Shown piece by piece: positions 1-7,814 of a DNA stretch of 64,000 nt. The translations under genes were made by a program, and so were the position numbers. How positions within the stretch are numbered: the stretch's first letter is position 1; every line of letters starts with the position of its first letter. This DNA is from Caulobacterales bacterium (lineage in GTDB: Bacteria; Pseudomonadota; Alphaproteobacteria; Caulobacterales; Aquidulcibacteraceae), in assembly GCA_017303355.1 (NCBI GenBank), contig JAFLCU010000009.1, positions 1-64,000 of the forward strand, read 5' to 3'. Under the pieces are notes generated by a model. That model was not told where the DNA came from. It did no database searches and saw nothing but the letters and a program-made list of their open reading frames with translations.

Positions 1-2
1 GC

Positions 3-266
3 AAGCCGTCGCAGAACGCCTTCGCCGAGAGCTTCAATGCACGGCTGCGCGACGAACTGCTCAACGAGACGCTCTTTCGCTCGCTGCCGCACGCGCGGCT
101 GATGCTTGAGGCCTGGCGCGACGACTATAATCATCACCGCCCGCACGGAAAGCTCGGCTGGTTGACGCCTGCCGACTACGCGGCGCGATGGACGCAGAAC
201 GAAGACCTTGAAGAGCGCCCATCGGGGGCGTTTGATGACGACCGGAGTCTAGTCCCCGCTGGATAA
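3..266 (+). mobile_element. IS3-family transposase OrfB, C-terminal fragment
   Basis: An open frame enters from the left edge and ends at a TAA at 264-266. It encodes the last ~87 residues of an IS3-family DDE transposase. The segment [14 protein letters not shown] carries the last catalytic glutamate of the DDE triad. It is followed by [23 protein letters not shown], the usual C-terminal signature of this family. Only the 3' part lies in the window, so the state of the rest of the element is unknown. Its right end is at about 279, inside an ardC-type gene on the opposite strand. Confidence 0.9.
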
Positions 267-279
267 AGAGCGGGGGTCA
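252..279. repeat. Right terminal inverted repeat of the IS3-type element
   Basis: The sequence just after the transposase stop ends in GGGGGTCA. IS3-family ends typically finish in CA and begin with TG on the opposite strand. CCCCGCT (254-260) pairs with AGCGGGG (269-275). The ardC reading frame becomes foreign exactly here and stops at a TGA (277-279, minus strand) made of the terminal bases. The left end is outside the window, so the full inverted repeat cannot be compared. Confidence 0.6.
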
Positions 280-651
280 CATCAATCGAAAGCTATCTTC
301 AACGGAATCGCCCTTGTCGTTCGTGCGCTCCTTGGTGGCGCGACCGTAATAGACGACGAGTTCGCCCCGCTCGCCTTTGCGCACGAATGCGCCGAATTGG
401 TTGGCTTGCTTCAAGGTGAGCCAATAGGGCGAGCGATAGCCTTTGGCGGTGGCGGCACTCCACAGCATGACGACATTCACACCCCGATAGGGCTCGCCAT
501 TAGAGCGGCGCGGCAGCGCAAGACCTGTCCGCGCGCCATCCCAGGGCTTGCGCCATGGCAGCACGCCTTGTTCAAGTTCAGAAAGAATCTTTGCGGTGAT
601 GTCGGCGGCGATGTCGCGTCGCTGGCCGGCGATCGCTGATTGGATGGTCAT
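277..651 (-). pseudogene. ArdC-like antirestriction protein, truncated by the IS element
   Basis: The 124 residues match the N-terminal ssDNA-binding domain of ArdC/DUF1738 proteins: an early helix with ITAKILSELEQGVLPWRKPW, then RGVNVVMLW, then YWLTLKQANQFGAFVRKGERG. ArdC proteins of conjugative elements are about 300 residues and carry a C-terminal zinc metallopeptidase-like domain, which is missing here. The frame ends on the terminal TGA of the adjacent IS3-family element, so the truncation is an insertion and not a natural stop. Antirestriction genes of this type usually help an incoming conjugative element evade host restriction. The remaining piece has the DNA-binding part only. Confidence 0.85.
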
Positions 652-674
652 GATGTCTTGCTCCGAAACGGAAA

Positions 675-698
675 GCGCCGCCGGGTGACCGGCGGCGC
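675..698 (-). terminator. Hairpin terminator downstream of the large ParB-like gene
   Basis: A perfect 10-bp stem (675-684 with 689-698) has a 4-nt loop. Read on the minus strand it lies 26 nt after the ParB-like stop and is followed by TTTCCGTTTC, a weak T-rich tract. It probably ends or attenuates transcription between the ParB-like gene and ardC. Confidence 0.55.
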
Positions 699-723
699 GT
701 GAGGATTGAGAGAGGTGATGGGT

Positions 724-2646
724 TCAGGCGGCGTCAGCTTCGGCCAACGCTTCTTGTCCGGCGGATGTTATGACCAACGCCCCGGATCGCGGCGGCGTGA
801 TGAGAACATCGGGCAGCCAATCCTTGAGTTGGCGCACTGCCACGCGGGCGAGATCGGCGCGCTTCATTTTGGCGAAGGCGGCGATCTTCGGCTTGCGCGC
901 CCGCTCGGTGAGCTTGGCCATAGCCGGCGCAGCCCTGAGCGCTTCCAGCGTGAACGCCTTGGGCGCCTTCTCCCAGAATTCTGTCGATGCTTCCCAATAA
1001 CGGTGCATGTCGAGATCGAGCACGGCCGCGAGGTCGTCCGAGGTCGCCTGCGTGCGGTCAGCCGATGGTGCTGCGCCGTCATGCGTGAGGTCGACGGCTT
1101 CCGCAATGAAGAGGGCGAGGAGCTCCAGCAGCTTGTCGATGGGTTCGTCGGCGAGCCGGGCAAGGGCAGTGTCCGCATAAGCGGTGGATGCTTCGGTGCG
1201 CGCGTGCTCGAACCGATCGTCGTCATCGAACCCGATTGGTGAGATCGCGATCGCCAGCCCCGGCACGTCGGCGCGCGCCGCGCTCCGGCGAATGAGCGCC
1301 AGCACCATAAGTGCAAGCGCAACCTGCGGACGGCCCGAGAGTTCAGCGCGAAGCGCGCGGGTGCGCGCGACGGTCAGACCTTCCACAAGCGATTTCGGTA
1401 AGGTTGGCGACCGCGGCGCAGCCTCAACGGATGTGTCGCCAACGTCGCCCAAAGCATCGGGTTCGACCGTGCGCAGCTTGCGAACAGCCTTGAGGTCACC
1501 GCGCTTGATCAGGCCGCGTGTAATGATGGGCTCGCCATTACGATCGATGGTGACGACGGCGCCTGTATGCGCCATCTCGGCCTTGTCCCAGCTCTGATGC
1601 GCTTCTCGCAGCGCGTCGAGACGAGCTTCGGTCGCGTCGCGTGCAGTCCACAGCGCGTCGTTGTCTGAATCAGCCTCTAGTTCATTGTCGAGCGCCTCGA
1701 TCTCGGCTTCGAGGTCCGCGATCGCCGAACTCTCGTCCTGGGTCAGCGGACGGGTACGCGGACGCACGCGCTCGCTTGCGCACCCCTCGATCTGCCCGTG
1801 ATGCAATTGGGCCTCGACCCAAGCCCACCCCTCTGCGGCCAGTGTTTCGCGCATCTCTTCGATACGTTCGGCCGCCAGACGTTGCAAAAGCTCGCCGTCT
1901 TCGAGAAAGGCGACCTCATCCTCGAACAGGTCGCGGACGATCCGGCCGCCGGCTGCTTCATATGTCTCCAGGCCAACGAAGCGGGCGATCCGGTCGGTGG
2001 CAGGTGCGCGACCGCCCGAAAGCGCATTGCGGATGCTGGGCGCATGGGAGATCGGTTTGGGAACCTGCTTGAACAGACGCTCCTGGGCGCCGTGATCGTC
2101 GGTGAGGCAGAAGGCCCGTGCGACATCGAGCGTGAGATCGCCTTTGCGATAGGCTGCGCGGATTTTCGGCGAGAGACGGCCGAGGGCAAGGCGCTGTTCG
2201 ACGTGGCGCACGCTCGCGCCGAACCGTTCGGCAATGGCATCGACGCTCATGCCGTCATCGACGAGCCGTGCGAAAGCTTCCATTTCGTCCATGGCGTTCA
2301 TGGCCACGCGCTGGACGTTCTCGGCGAGTGACGCTTCGGCACTCAACGCCGGTTCGACGATGGTGCAGGGCGCAGCAAAGTCGCGCGCCAACCTCCCCTG
2401 CTTGATGAGCAGCCGGAGCGCCGCGAGGCGGCGCGATCCGGCCACCACAGCGTAGCGGCCATCTTCCGCGCGCACGACGGAGAGATTTTGCAGAAGGCCG
2501 TGCGCGGCGATGGAGGCGGCGAGCGCCTCAATGTCGGCGCGCTTGTCGGTGCGCCGCACATTGTCTTCATGCACGGCAAGTTTGCTGACGGGGACGAAGC
2601 AAGTGCGTTGCGCTTCGGTGCCGGTGTCCAGGATTTGGGTGGTCAT
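724..2646 (-). CDS. Large ParB/Spo0J-domain protein of the conjugative element
   Basis: The protein has 640 residues. Residues ~15-110 form a ParB/sulfiredoxin-fold domain with the box ENVQR and the GSRRLAAL motif. A helix-turn-helix region follows (DGMSVDAIAERFGASVRHVEQRLAL, ~130-160). The middle holds an acidic, coiled-coil-prone stretch (DLEAEIEALDNELEADSDND). Such long ParB-like proteins are typical of alphaproteobacterial ICEs and plasmids, usually near ardC and without an adjacent ParA. The start is supported by a GGAG placed 6-9 nt upstream. Likely roles are DNA binding and maintenance or regulation of the element. Partition activity is not shown. Confidence 0.85.
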   Translation of the reverse strand: MTTQILDTGTEAQRTCFVPVSKLAVHEDNVRRTDKRADIEALAASIAAHGLLQNLSVVRAEDGRYAVVAGSRRLAALRLLIKQGRLARDFAAPCTIVEPALSAEASLAENVQRVAMNAMDEMEAFARLVDDGMSVDAIAERFGASVRHVEQRLALGRLSPKIRAAYRKGDLTLDVARAFCLTDDHGAQERLFKQVPKPISHAPSIRNALSGGRAPATDRIARFVGLETYEAAGGRIVRDLFEDEVAFLEDGELLQRLAAERIEEMRETLAAEGWAWVEAQLHHGQIEGCASERVRPRTRPLTQDESSAIADLEAEIEALDNELEADSDNDALWTARDATEARLDALREAHQSWDKAEMAHTGAVVTIDRNGEPIITRGLIKRGDLKAVRKLRTVEPDALGDVGDTSVEAAPRSPTLPKSLVEGLTVARTRALRAELSGRPQVALALMVLALIRRSAARADVPGLAIAISPIGFDDDDRFEHARTEASTAYADTALARLADEPIDKLLELLALFIAEAVDLTHDGAAPSADRTQATSDDLAAVLDLDMHRYWEASTEFWEKAPKAFTLEALRAAPAMAKLTERARKPKIAAFAKMKRADLARVAVRQLKDWLPDVLITPPRSGALVITSAGQEALAEADAA

Positions 2647-2743
2647 GGGATCGCTCCAGAAGGTGAGCGGCGGATCGATTGGTCCGCCGTGGCCGCGTGG
2701 TCCGCGACCTCTTTCCTCCTGGCCCGCGCCCGAAGCCGGCCGG

Positions 2744-2775
2744 GTCGAGGGCTTCAGAGCGGAGCGTCCCTCGAC
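2744..2775. other. Conserved hairpin, copy A (covarying with copy at 15177-15209)
   Basis: GTCGAGGG (2744-2751) pairs with CCCTCGAC (2768-2775) around a 16-nt loop with the string CAGAGCGGAGCGT. The copy at 15177-15209 has the same layout and near-identical loop, but the stem carries A-T where this one has G-C. The hairpin lies in the 303-nt intergenic region (2647-2949) between the divergent ParB-like and Lrp-like genes. Apart from this hairpin and the imperfect palindrome GGGCCACGTGGTCCC (2809-2823), I see no gene in that region. Confidence 0.6.
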
Positions 2776-2949
2776 GCGGCTGGCTGCGCGGGCGATGTGC
2801 GTTGGTCGCGGGCCACGTGGTCCCGGCTGATTCGGGTCAGCGGCGCGCAGCGATCGGGTGGCCCCAGGCTAAGACTCAACCGAAAGTGGGCGCGTGGGGG
2901 ACGAACCGATGGCGTGCGCGCTGACCGGACGCTTGGGCAGGGTAAAAGC

Positions 2950-3477
2950 GTGACGGCGCGGCGGTCCCGTACACCGCCGCTGTTCGCCCCAAACGGGGCG
3001 CGTCTCGATCCTGTCGATCTGGAGCTGCTCCGCCGGTTGCAGGAAGACGCGCATATCCAGAATCAGGCTCTGGCGCGCGCATTGGGGTTATCTGCGAGCG
3101 GATGTCTGAAGCGTGTGCGCCGTCTCGAAGAGGGCGGCGCCATCAAGGGCTATGTCGCGCTCGCGGAAGAGACGATGTTTGCGTCCTGGTCGCTGCTCTG
3201 GGTCAATGTCAAATTACGCCGCCGTGCGCACAAAAGGCGCGATGAGTTTGAAGCCGCGTTGCGCGCCGCTCCGGAAGTGATCGAGGCGCACTGCATTGCC
3301 GGACGTTTCGACTATCTCCTGAAGGCGGCTTTGCCGTCAGTGTCGGCCTGGGACGGCTTGCGCGCGCGTCTCGACCCGGAGAATGGGTTCATCAAATCGG
3401 TGGATGTGCTACCGGGATTGCGCACGGCTAAGGAGAAGAGCCCGCATCCTTTGCTCCGCACAGGCGAACAGCCCTAA
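2950..3477 (+). CDS. Lrp/AsnC-family transcriptional regulator
   Basis: The protein has 175 residues from a GTG start. Residues ~18-70 form the Lrp/AsnC winged helix: LDPVDLELLRRLQEDAHIQNQALARALGLSASGCLKRVRRLEEGGAIKGYVAL. An alpha/beta RAM (ligand-sensing) domain follows, with PEVIEAHCIAGRFDYLLKA. The frame is open further upstream to 2488, but that stretch overlaps the oppositely oriented ParB-like gene and looks unlike protein; 2950 is the first start just ahead of the domain. It sits immediately before the transfer operon in the position where Tn4371-type ICEs carry a regulator, so control of transfer genes is plausible but inferred. Confidence 0.8.
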   Translation: MTARRSRTPPLFAPNGARLDPVDLELLRRLQEDAHIQNQALARALGLSASGCLKRVRRLEEGGAIKGYVALAEETMFASWSLLWVNVKLRRRAHKRRDEFEAALRAAPEVIEAHCIAGRFDYLLKAALPSVSAWDGLRARLDPENGFIKSVDVLPGLRTAKEKSPHPLLRTGEQP

Positions 3478-3619
3478 CGCGCGCCAATGTCATCGCTGGG
3501 ATGTGGCTGGTTGAGTTGTTGTCGCGTGCGGTTCTGCAATTCACCGCAGGCGCTAATTCCGGCGCCCGCGCACCGTGCAAACGCCGCTGCGCCGAGACGC
3601 CGCAGACAGTAAACCGACT

Positions 3620-3741
3620 GCGCATTGCGCATCATGCAACGCATCGAATGCGCTACTGGCATTCAGTTTGTGAATCCAATGCACCGGTCATCGCCAGTCT
3701 GCGCATTTCTGGCATGCACGCGATGCGCGCATCGGATTCAC
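3620..3741. other. Inverted-repeat-rich noncoding region before the transfer operon (candidate oriT or operator)
   Basis: The 340-nt gap from 3478 to 3817 holds no convincing gene. It contains GCGCATT (3620-3626) with AATGCGC (3647-3653). It also contains a 13-bp inverted repeat with one mismatch: GTGAATCCAATGC (3670-3682) and GCATCGGATTCAC (3729-3741). Such structures directly upstream of a coupling-protein gene could be a nic region or a regulator site. No relaxase gene is next to it, so oriT is only a possibility. Confidence 0.35.
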
Positions 3742-3817
3742 CACGCTGTGCGCTCCGCATGACCCTCGCCCATGGACGCGGGGATTGGCCCGCGCTGTCG
3801 GTCGAGGCCATTCGCTC

Positions 3818-5821
3818 ATGCAGCGGGCGGGAATCGCATTGCTGGCTTCAGCGCTGATCGCGCTCACCGGGCTTTGGCTCGCCACCACCTTCATTGCCGA
3901 TGTGTTCTCCCATCAGCGTGCGCTTGGTGCGCCGCTCTTCGCGATCGGCGATGAGACCATCTATGCGCCCTGGTCGATCCTGGCCTGGACGAGCGCGCAC
4001 GCGGAGGCGTTTCCCAAGCCGTTCTCAGTGGCGCGCCTCATCGTCTTCGGCGCCTTCGTGGCGGCGCTTCTGCCACTGGCGTTTGCCGCGCGCGGCAAGT
4101 TGGGCGTCAAACCGTTTGGGGCGAAGGCGTGGGGCGGGCCCGACGACGCAAAGGCCGCGGGGCTCTTTGCGGAAACCGGCGCCGTGCTCGGCAAGCTCGG
4201 ACGCGACATACTTTGCTTTGACGGACCCGAGCATCAGCTTCTCATCGGGGCATCGCGGTCCGGTAAAGGCAGAGGCCAGGTCGTGCCGACGCTGCTGGCG
4301 TGGCCACATTCGGCGCTCGTGCTCGACGTCAAAGGCGAGCTCGCCGATGGCGATGCACGCCACCGCTTTCCGGGCACGGCTGGATTTCGCGAGGGTCTGG
4401 GGCCGGTCCTGCGTCTAGCGCCGACGCGTCTCGATTCGACTTCGTTCAACCCGCTCTTTGAAGTACGCAAGGGACCCAACGAAGTCCGCGACGTTCAGAA
4501 CATCGTCGAGATCCTCGTCGATCCGCAGGGCGATGGCCGCCACCAGGATTTCTGGGACCGTTCGGCCAAGACCATCCTCGTCGGCGTCATTCTGCACGTC
4601 CTCTATGCGGAGCCGGCTGAACGCAAGACGCTCGCCGTCGTGCGCGAGAAGTTGCGCGATCTCGACGCGACCGCGCAGGTCATGAAGTCAACGCTGCACA
4701 GACTGAATCCGGCGACCAATCAGCCGGAGGTCCATCCTGAAGTGCTGCACGCCGCGGAATCCTTTCTCGCCGGCGAGGAGCGTCTGCAGAGCGGGGTGAA
4801 GGCGACGGCGGAGAGCTTCTTCGGTCTGTTCGCCGATGAGATTGTCGCGCGCAACACGGCGACATCCGACTTTCGCATCGGCGATCTGATGTGTGGGCCC
4901 AAGTCGGTCACGCTTTATTTACAGCCGCCGCCGTCGGACGCGCTGCGGCTCATGCCATTCCTGCGTCTTGTCATTAATCAGTTTGCCCGCGCGCTGATGG
5001 AGCATCAGGAGAAGGACGCCCAGGGACGCCCAAAGCGTCACCGCCTCATTCTGGTGCTCGATGAATTTCCGATGCTCGGCCGCATGCCGTTCTTCGAGAC
5101 GATGATGGGCGCGATGGCGGGCTATGGCCTGAAGGCGTTCCTGGTCACGCAGAGCCTCAACCATCTCACCAAGGCCTATGGCCGCGAGAATGTCATTCTC
5201 GATAACGTCCATGTCGTCACCGCGTTTTCGGCCGCCGACAATGACACCGCCAAGCGCATTGCCGAGATGGCAGGCGAAGTCTGGGAATTGCGCGAAAGCG
5301 AAACGCACACGCGCCCAAGATCGCTCCTCGGCTGGCGCAAGGGCTCGACCACAGTCCGTGAGGAGCGCCGTCCGCTGCTTTTGCCAGCCGATGTCCGCGC
5401 CATGCCACGTGATGAAGAGCTTATCTTCGTGTCAGGCGCCAAACCGATCCGCGCCAAGAAGCTCAAGTTCGATCAGGAGGACGTGTTCGCCCAGCGGCTT
5501 CGGCCGCCCTCGGGCGCGCGTCCGACGCTTACGACGGCGCACGATTGGGAGCAGGTCCGCGCGCTCGGAACAATTCCGCAGGTTGTGAAGCAGCCGAAGG
5601 GCAAGCCCGTCATGTCGCGTCCGCTCGCGGACCAGCCTGACCTCTTCACGCAGGCGGCGGCGCGTCCGACCAAAATCTCCGATGCGGCGATGGCGGGCTT
5701 TCGCGGCGTGGACGGAGCGCCGTTGCCGCATCCGGCGAGCGGCGCGCCAGCGGCGGCGCCCGAAGCGATTGCTCCGGCGCCTACTGAGGCGCCGCGACGG
5801 CGCCGGGCGAAGGGGATCTGA
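3818..5821 (+). CDS. traG: VirD4/TraG-family type IV coupling protein
   Basis: The protein has 667 residues. Two N-terminal membrane helices (~1-20 and ~70-90) are followed by a RecA-like ATPase with Walker A IGASRSGKGR (~145-154) and Walker B LILVLDEFPMLGR (~409-421). The C-terminal tail is rich in proline and alanine. Coupling proteins bring the relaxase-DNA complex to the mating channel at the inner membrane. The ATG at 3818 is preferred because it places a hydrophobic helix at the N-terminus; an in-frame TTG exists at 3785. It is the first gene of a colinear transfer operon and is followed after 3 nt by the ribbon-helix-helix gene. The symbol follows the RP4/Tn4371 convention. Confidence 0.93.
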   Translation: MQRAGIALLASALIALTGLWLATTFIADVFSHQRALGAPLFAIGDETIYAPWSILAWTSAHAEAFPKPFSVARLIVFGAFVAALLPLAFAARGKLGVKPFGAKAWGGPDDAKAAGLFAETGAVLGKLGRDILCFDGPEHQLLIGASRSGKGRGQVVPTLLAWPHSALVLDVKGELADGDARHRFPGTAGFREGLGPVLRLAPTRLDSTSFNPLFEVRKGPNEVRDVQNIVEILVDPQGDGRHQDFWDRSAKTILVGVILHVLYAEPAERKTLAVVREKLRDLDATAQVMKSTLHRLNPATNQPEVHPEVLHAAESFLAGEERLQSGVKATAESFFGLFADEIVARNTATSDFRIGDLMCGPKSVTLYLQPPPSDALRLMPFLRLVINQFARALMEHQEKDAQGRPKRHRLILVLDEFPMLGRMPFFETMMGAMAGYGLKAFLVTQSLNHLTKAYGRENVILDNVHVVTAFSAADNDTAKRIAEMAGEVWELRESETHTRPRSLLGWRKGSTTVREERRPLLLPADVRAMPRDEELIFVSGAKPIRAKKLKFDQEDVFAQRLRPPSGARPTLTTAHDWEQVRALGTIPQVVKQPKGKPVMSRPLADQPDLFTQAAARPTKISDAAMAGFRGVDGAPLPHPASGAPAAAPEAIAPAPTEAPRRRRAKGI

Positions 5822-5824
5822 GCG

Positions 5825-6277
5825 ATGGCCGCGCGCAAACTCACCGTCTATCTGCCGCCCACGCTCGACGCCAAGGTGCGCAAGGCCGCGCGCGACCAGC
5901 ATCGTTCGGAATCGAGCATTGTGCTTGAGGCGCTCAAGGCCCGGCTCGAACGCGGCGACGTCACCAATGCGGTCATCGAAGAAAGCGCCCGCCGCCAGAT
6001 TTCACGCGTCGATGCGCGGCTTGAAAAAGTGATCGGCGAAAGTCTCATCCTCAAAGAGATCGTGTTGCTCTTTGTGCGGGTCTGGCTGGAGCACAATCCG
6101 CCGATCGACGAGCATCTCGAAGAAGATGCAGCCGCGAGCGCCGAGGCGCGTTTCGAGCGCTTCCTTGATTTCGTGGCGCAGGCGCTGACGCCCGGCAAAT
6201 CTTTGGGCGCGGCGTTCTCGCTGGAATCCGCGGAGGCGGGCGCGGCGCTGGATCAGACCGGGGAGGCGAGAGCGTGA
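5825..6277 (+). CDS. Ribbon-helix-helix (CopG-like) protein of the transfer operon
   Basis: The protein has 150 residues. The N-terminus KLTVYLPPTLDAKVRKAARDQHRSESSIVLEALKARLE reads as a ribbon-helix-helix DNA-binding domain: a beta strand, then two helices with an SES turn. The rest is helical, with a hydrophobic segment around LILKEIVLLFVRVWLEHN. Genes of this kind sit between traG and trbB in Tn4371-like ICEs. A role as operon repressor or relaxosome accessory is inferred from position. Its stop overlaps the GTG start of trbB. Confidence 0.8.
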   Translation: MAARKLTVYLPPTLDAKVRKAARDQHRSESSIVLEALKARLERGDVTNAVIEESARRQISRVDARLEKVIGESLILKEIVLLFVRVWLEHNPPIDEHLEEDAAASAEARFERFLDFVAQALTPGKSLGAAFSLESAEAGAALDQTGEARA

Positions 6278-7215
6278 GCGCTGGCGCCATTCCGCTTGTC
6301 ACCGCGCGCCGGCGGTCGGCGCTTGCGCGCGCGCTCGGGCCCGCGATCGCCGAGGCGCTCGACGCGCCGGATGTGGTGGAAGCGCTCATCAATGCGGACG
6401 GTCGCCTGTGGCTCGATCGCATCGGCGAAGGTCTGGTCGCTACGCCGCACACGCTCTCGCCGCAGGACCGTGAAGCGGCGATCCGTCTTCTCTCGCATGA
6501 AGCGGGCGAGATCGTCGGCGAAGCGCATCCCTCCTTACAGACAATCCTCCCGGACAGCGCCGCGCGGGTGCAGGCGCTGTTGCCGCCGCTCGTGGAGGCG
6601 CCCGTGCTGGCGATCCGCAAGCGGCCAAGCGCGGTTTATACGCTCGCCGATTATGTCAAGGACGGCATCGCAACGCTTGCCCAGGCTGAGATGCTGGCCG
6701 CGGCAGTCGCCGCCAAGCGCAACATCATCGTCGCGGGCGGCACCGGGTCAGGCAAGACCACGCTCCTGAACGCACTTTTGGCGGAGGCGCCGTTTCTTCA
6801 TGCGCGGGTCGTCATTCTCGAAGACACCGCCGAACTGCAATGTGGAAGCCCAAACGCTGTTCAGCTTCTAACCAAGCGCACCGACCCGCCCATCACGATG
6901 CGCGATCTGGTGCAGATGACATTGCGCCTCCGCCCCGATCGCATTGTCGTCGGCGAAGTGCGCGATGGCGCAGCGCTTGAAGTGCTCAAGGCGTGGAACA
7001 CCGGCCATCCGGGCGGGCTCCTGACGCTGCACGCCAATTCCGCGGCCGATGCGCTGATGCGCCTTGAAGACCTCTGCATGGAGGCGCGCGCCACGCCGCC
7101 CAAGCGTCTCATCACCAGCGCGGTCGACATCATCGTCTTCATTGCCCGCCGGGAAGGCGGGCGCGTCATCACCGAGATTCTGGAAACGGACGAGGTCCGG
7201 GGAGAGGGAGCATGA
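6274..7215 (+). CDS. trbB: P-type conjugative transfer ATPase TrbB (VirB11 family)
   Basis: The protein has 313 residues and a GTG start preceded by GGGAGG. Walker A is AGGTGSGKTTLLNALL (~153-168). It is followed by the Asp box ILEDTAELQC, Walker B LRLRPDRIVVGEVRDGAALE and the His box GHPGGLLTLHANSA, which is the full motif set of VirB11 secretion ATPases. It forms a cytoplasmic hexamer that powers assembly of the mating channel. It overlaps its neighbours by 4 nt on both sides (GTGA and ATGA), indicating translational coupling. Confidence 0.95.
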   Translation: MSAGAIPLVTARRRSALARALGPAIAEALDAPDVVEALINADGRLWLDRIGEGLVATPHTLSPQDREAAIRLLSHEAGEIVGEAHPSLQTILPDSAARVQALLPPLVEAPVLAIRKRPSAVYTLADYVKDGIATLAQAEMLAAAVAAKRNIIVAGGTGSGKTTLLNALLAEAPFLHARVVILEDTAELQCGSPNAVQLLTKRTDPPITMRDLVQMTLRLRPDRIVVGEVRDGAALEVLKAWNTGHPGGLLTLHANSAADALMRLEDLCMEARATPPKRLITSAVDIIVFIARREGGRVITEILETDEVRGEGA

Positions 7216-7526
7216 AGTCACATCGTGTCTTGCGCATTGCAGCGTTTGGACTGGCGCTGCTGGCCTGCGCGGCGCCAGCTTACGCGGCCGGCTCCGGCAT
7301 GCCGTGGGAGGGACCGCTCGAACAGATCGTCGATTCCATCACGGGTCCAGTGGCGCGCGCCGCAGCGGTCATCGCCATCGTCATCGCGGGCGTCACCATC
7401 ATCTTCTCCGAAGGCGGCGGCGGGGTGCGCAAGCTCGCCTTCGTGGGGCTGGGCATCGCCATCATGTTCGCGGCCGTATCGTTCTTTCTAGACTTCTTCG
7501 GCTTCGCCGGCGGCGCGGTCATCTAG
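7212..7526 (+). CDS. trbC: TrbC/VirB2-type conjugative pilin precursor
   Basis: The protein has 104 residues. It has a long signal region ending near AAPAYAAGS and then two hydrophobic segments (AAAVIAIVIAGVTIIFSEGGG and LAFVGLGIAIMFAAVSFFLDFFGFAGG). This is the layout of VirB2/TrbC prepilins, which are cleaved and sometimes cyclised before pilus assembly. Its ATG overlaps the trbB stop and the trbD start follows 2 nt after its own stop. Confidence 0.9.
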   Translation: MKSHRVLRIAAFGLALLACAAPAYAAGSGMPWEGPLEQIVDSITGPVARAAAVIAIVIAGVTIIFSEGGGGVRKLAFVGLGIAIMFAAVSFFLDFFGFAGGAVI

Positions 7527-7528
7527 CG

Positions 7529-7804
7529 ATGTCGTTCGCCCCCGACACAGAGCCCGAAGGTTATCGCATCCCGCTGCGGACCTCGCTCACGCGTCCGATT
7601 CTGATGGGCGGCGTGCCGCGCAATTTCGCCATCCTCAACGCGACGATCGGTGCGGCGATCGGCTTTGGACTGCAGCAACCCTTCATCGCCTTTCCTCTGT
7701 GGGCCGTTCTGCAAGGCGCCGCGGCCTGGGCTGCAGCGCGCGATCCGTGGTTTCTCGACACCTGGCCGCGTCACATGGCCAAGCCCCACTATTTCGGATC
7801 GTGA
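7529..7804 (+). CDS. trbD: TrbD/VirB3-like conjugal transfer protein
   Basis: The protein has 91 residues. It opens with YRIPLRTSLTRPILMGGVPRNFAILN, characteristic of TrbD/VirB3. A hydrophobic hairpin follows (ATIGAAIGFGLQQPFIAFPLWAVLQGAAAWAAA), then a short cytosolic tail with DPWFLDTWPRHM. The ATG at 7529 fits the family's length; the frame is open far upstream only because of high GC. VirB3 proteins work in the inner membrane with the VirB4 ATPase, encoded next. Confidence 0.9.
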   Translation: MSFAPDTEPEGYRIPLRTSLTRPILMGGVPRNFAILNATIGAAIGFGLQQPFIAFPLWAVLQGAAAWAAARDPWFLDTWPRHMAKPHYFGS

Positions 7805-7814
7805 GGGCGCCGCG

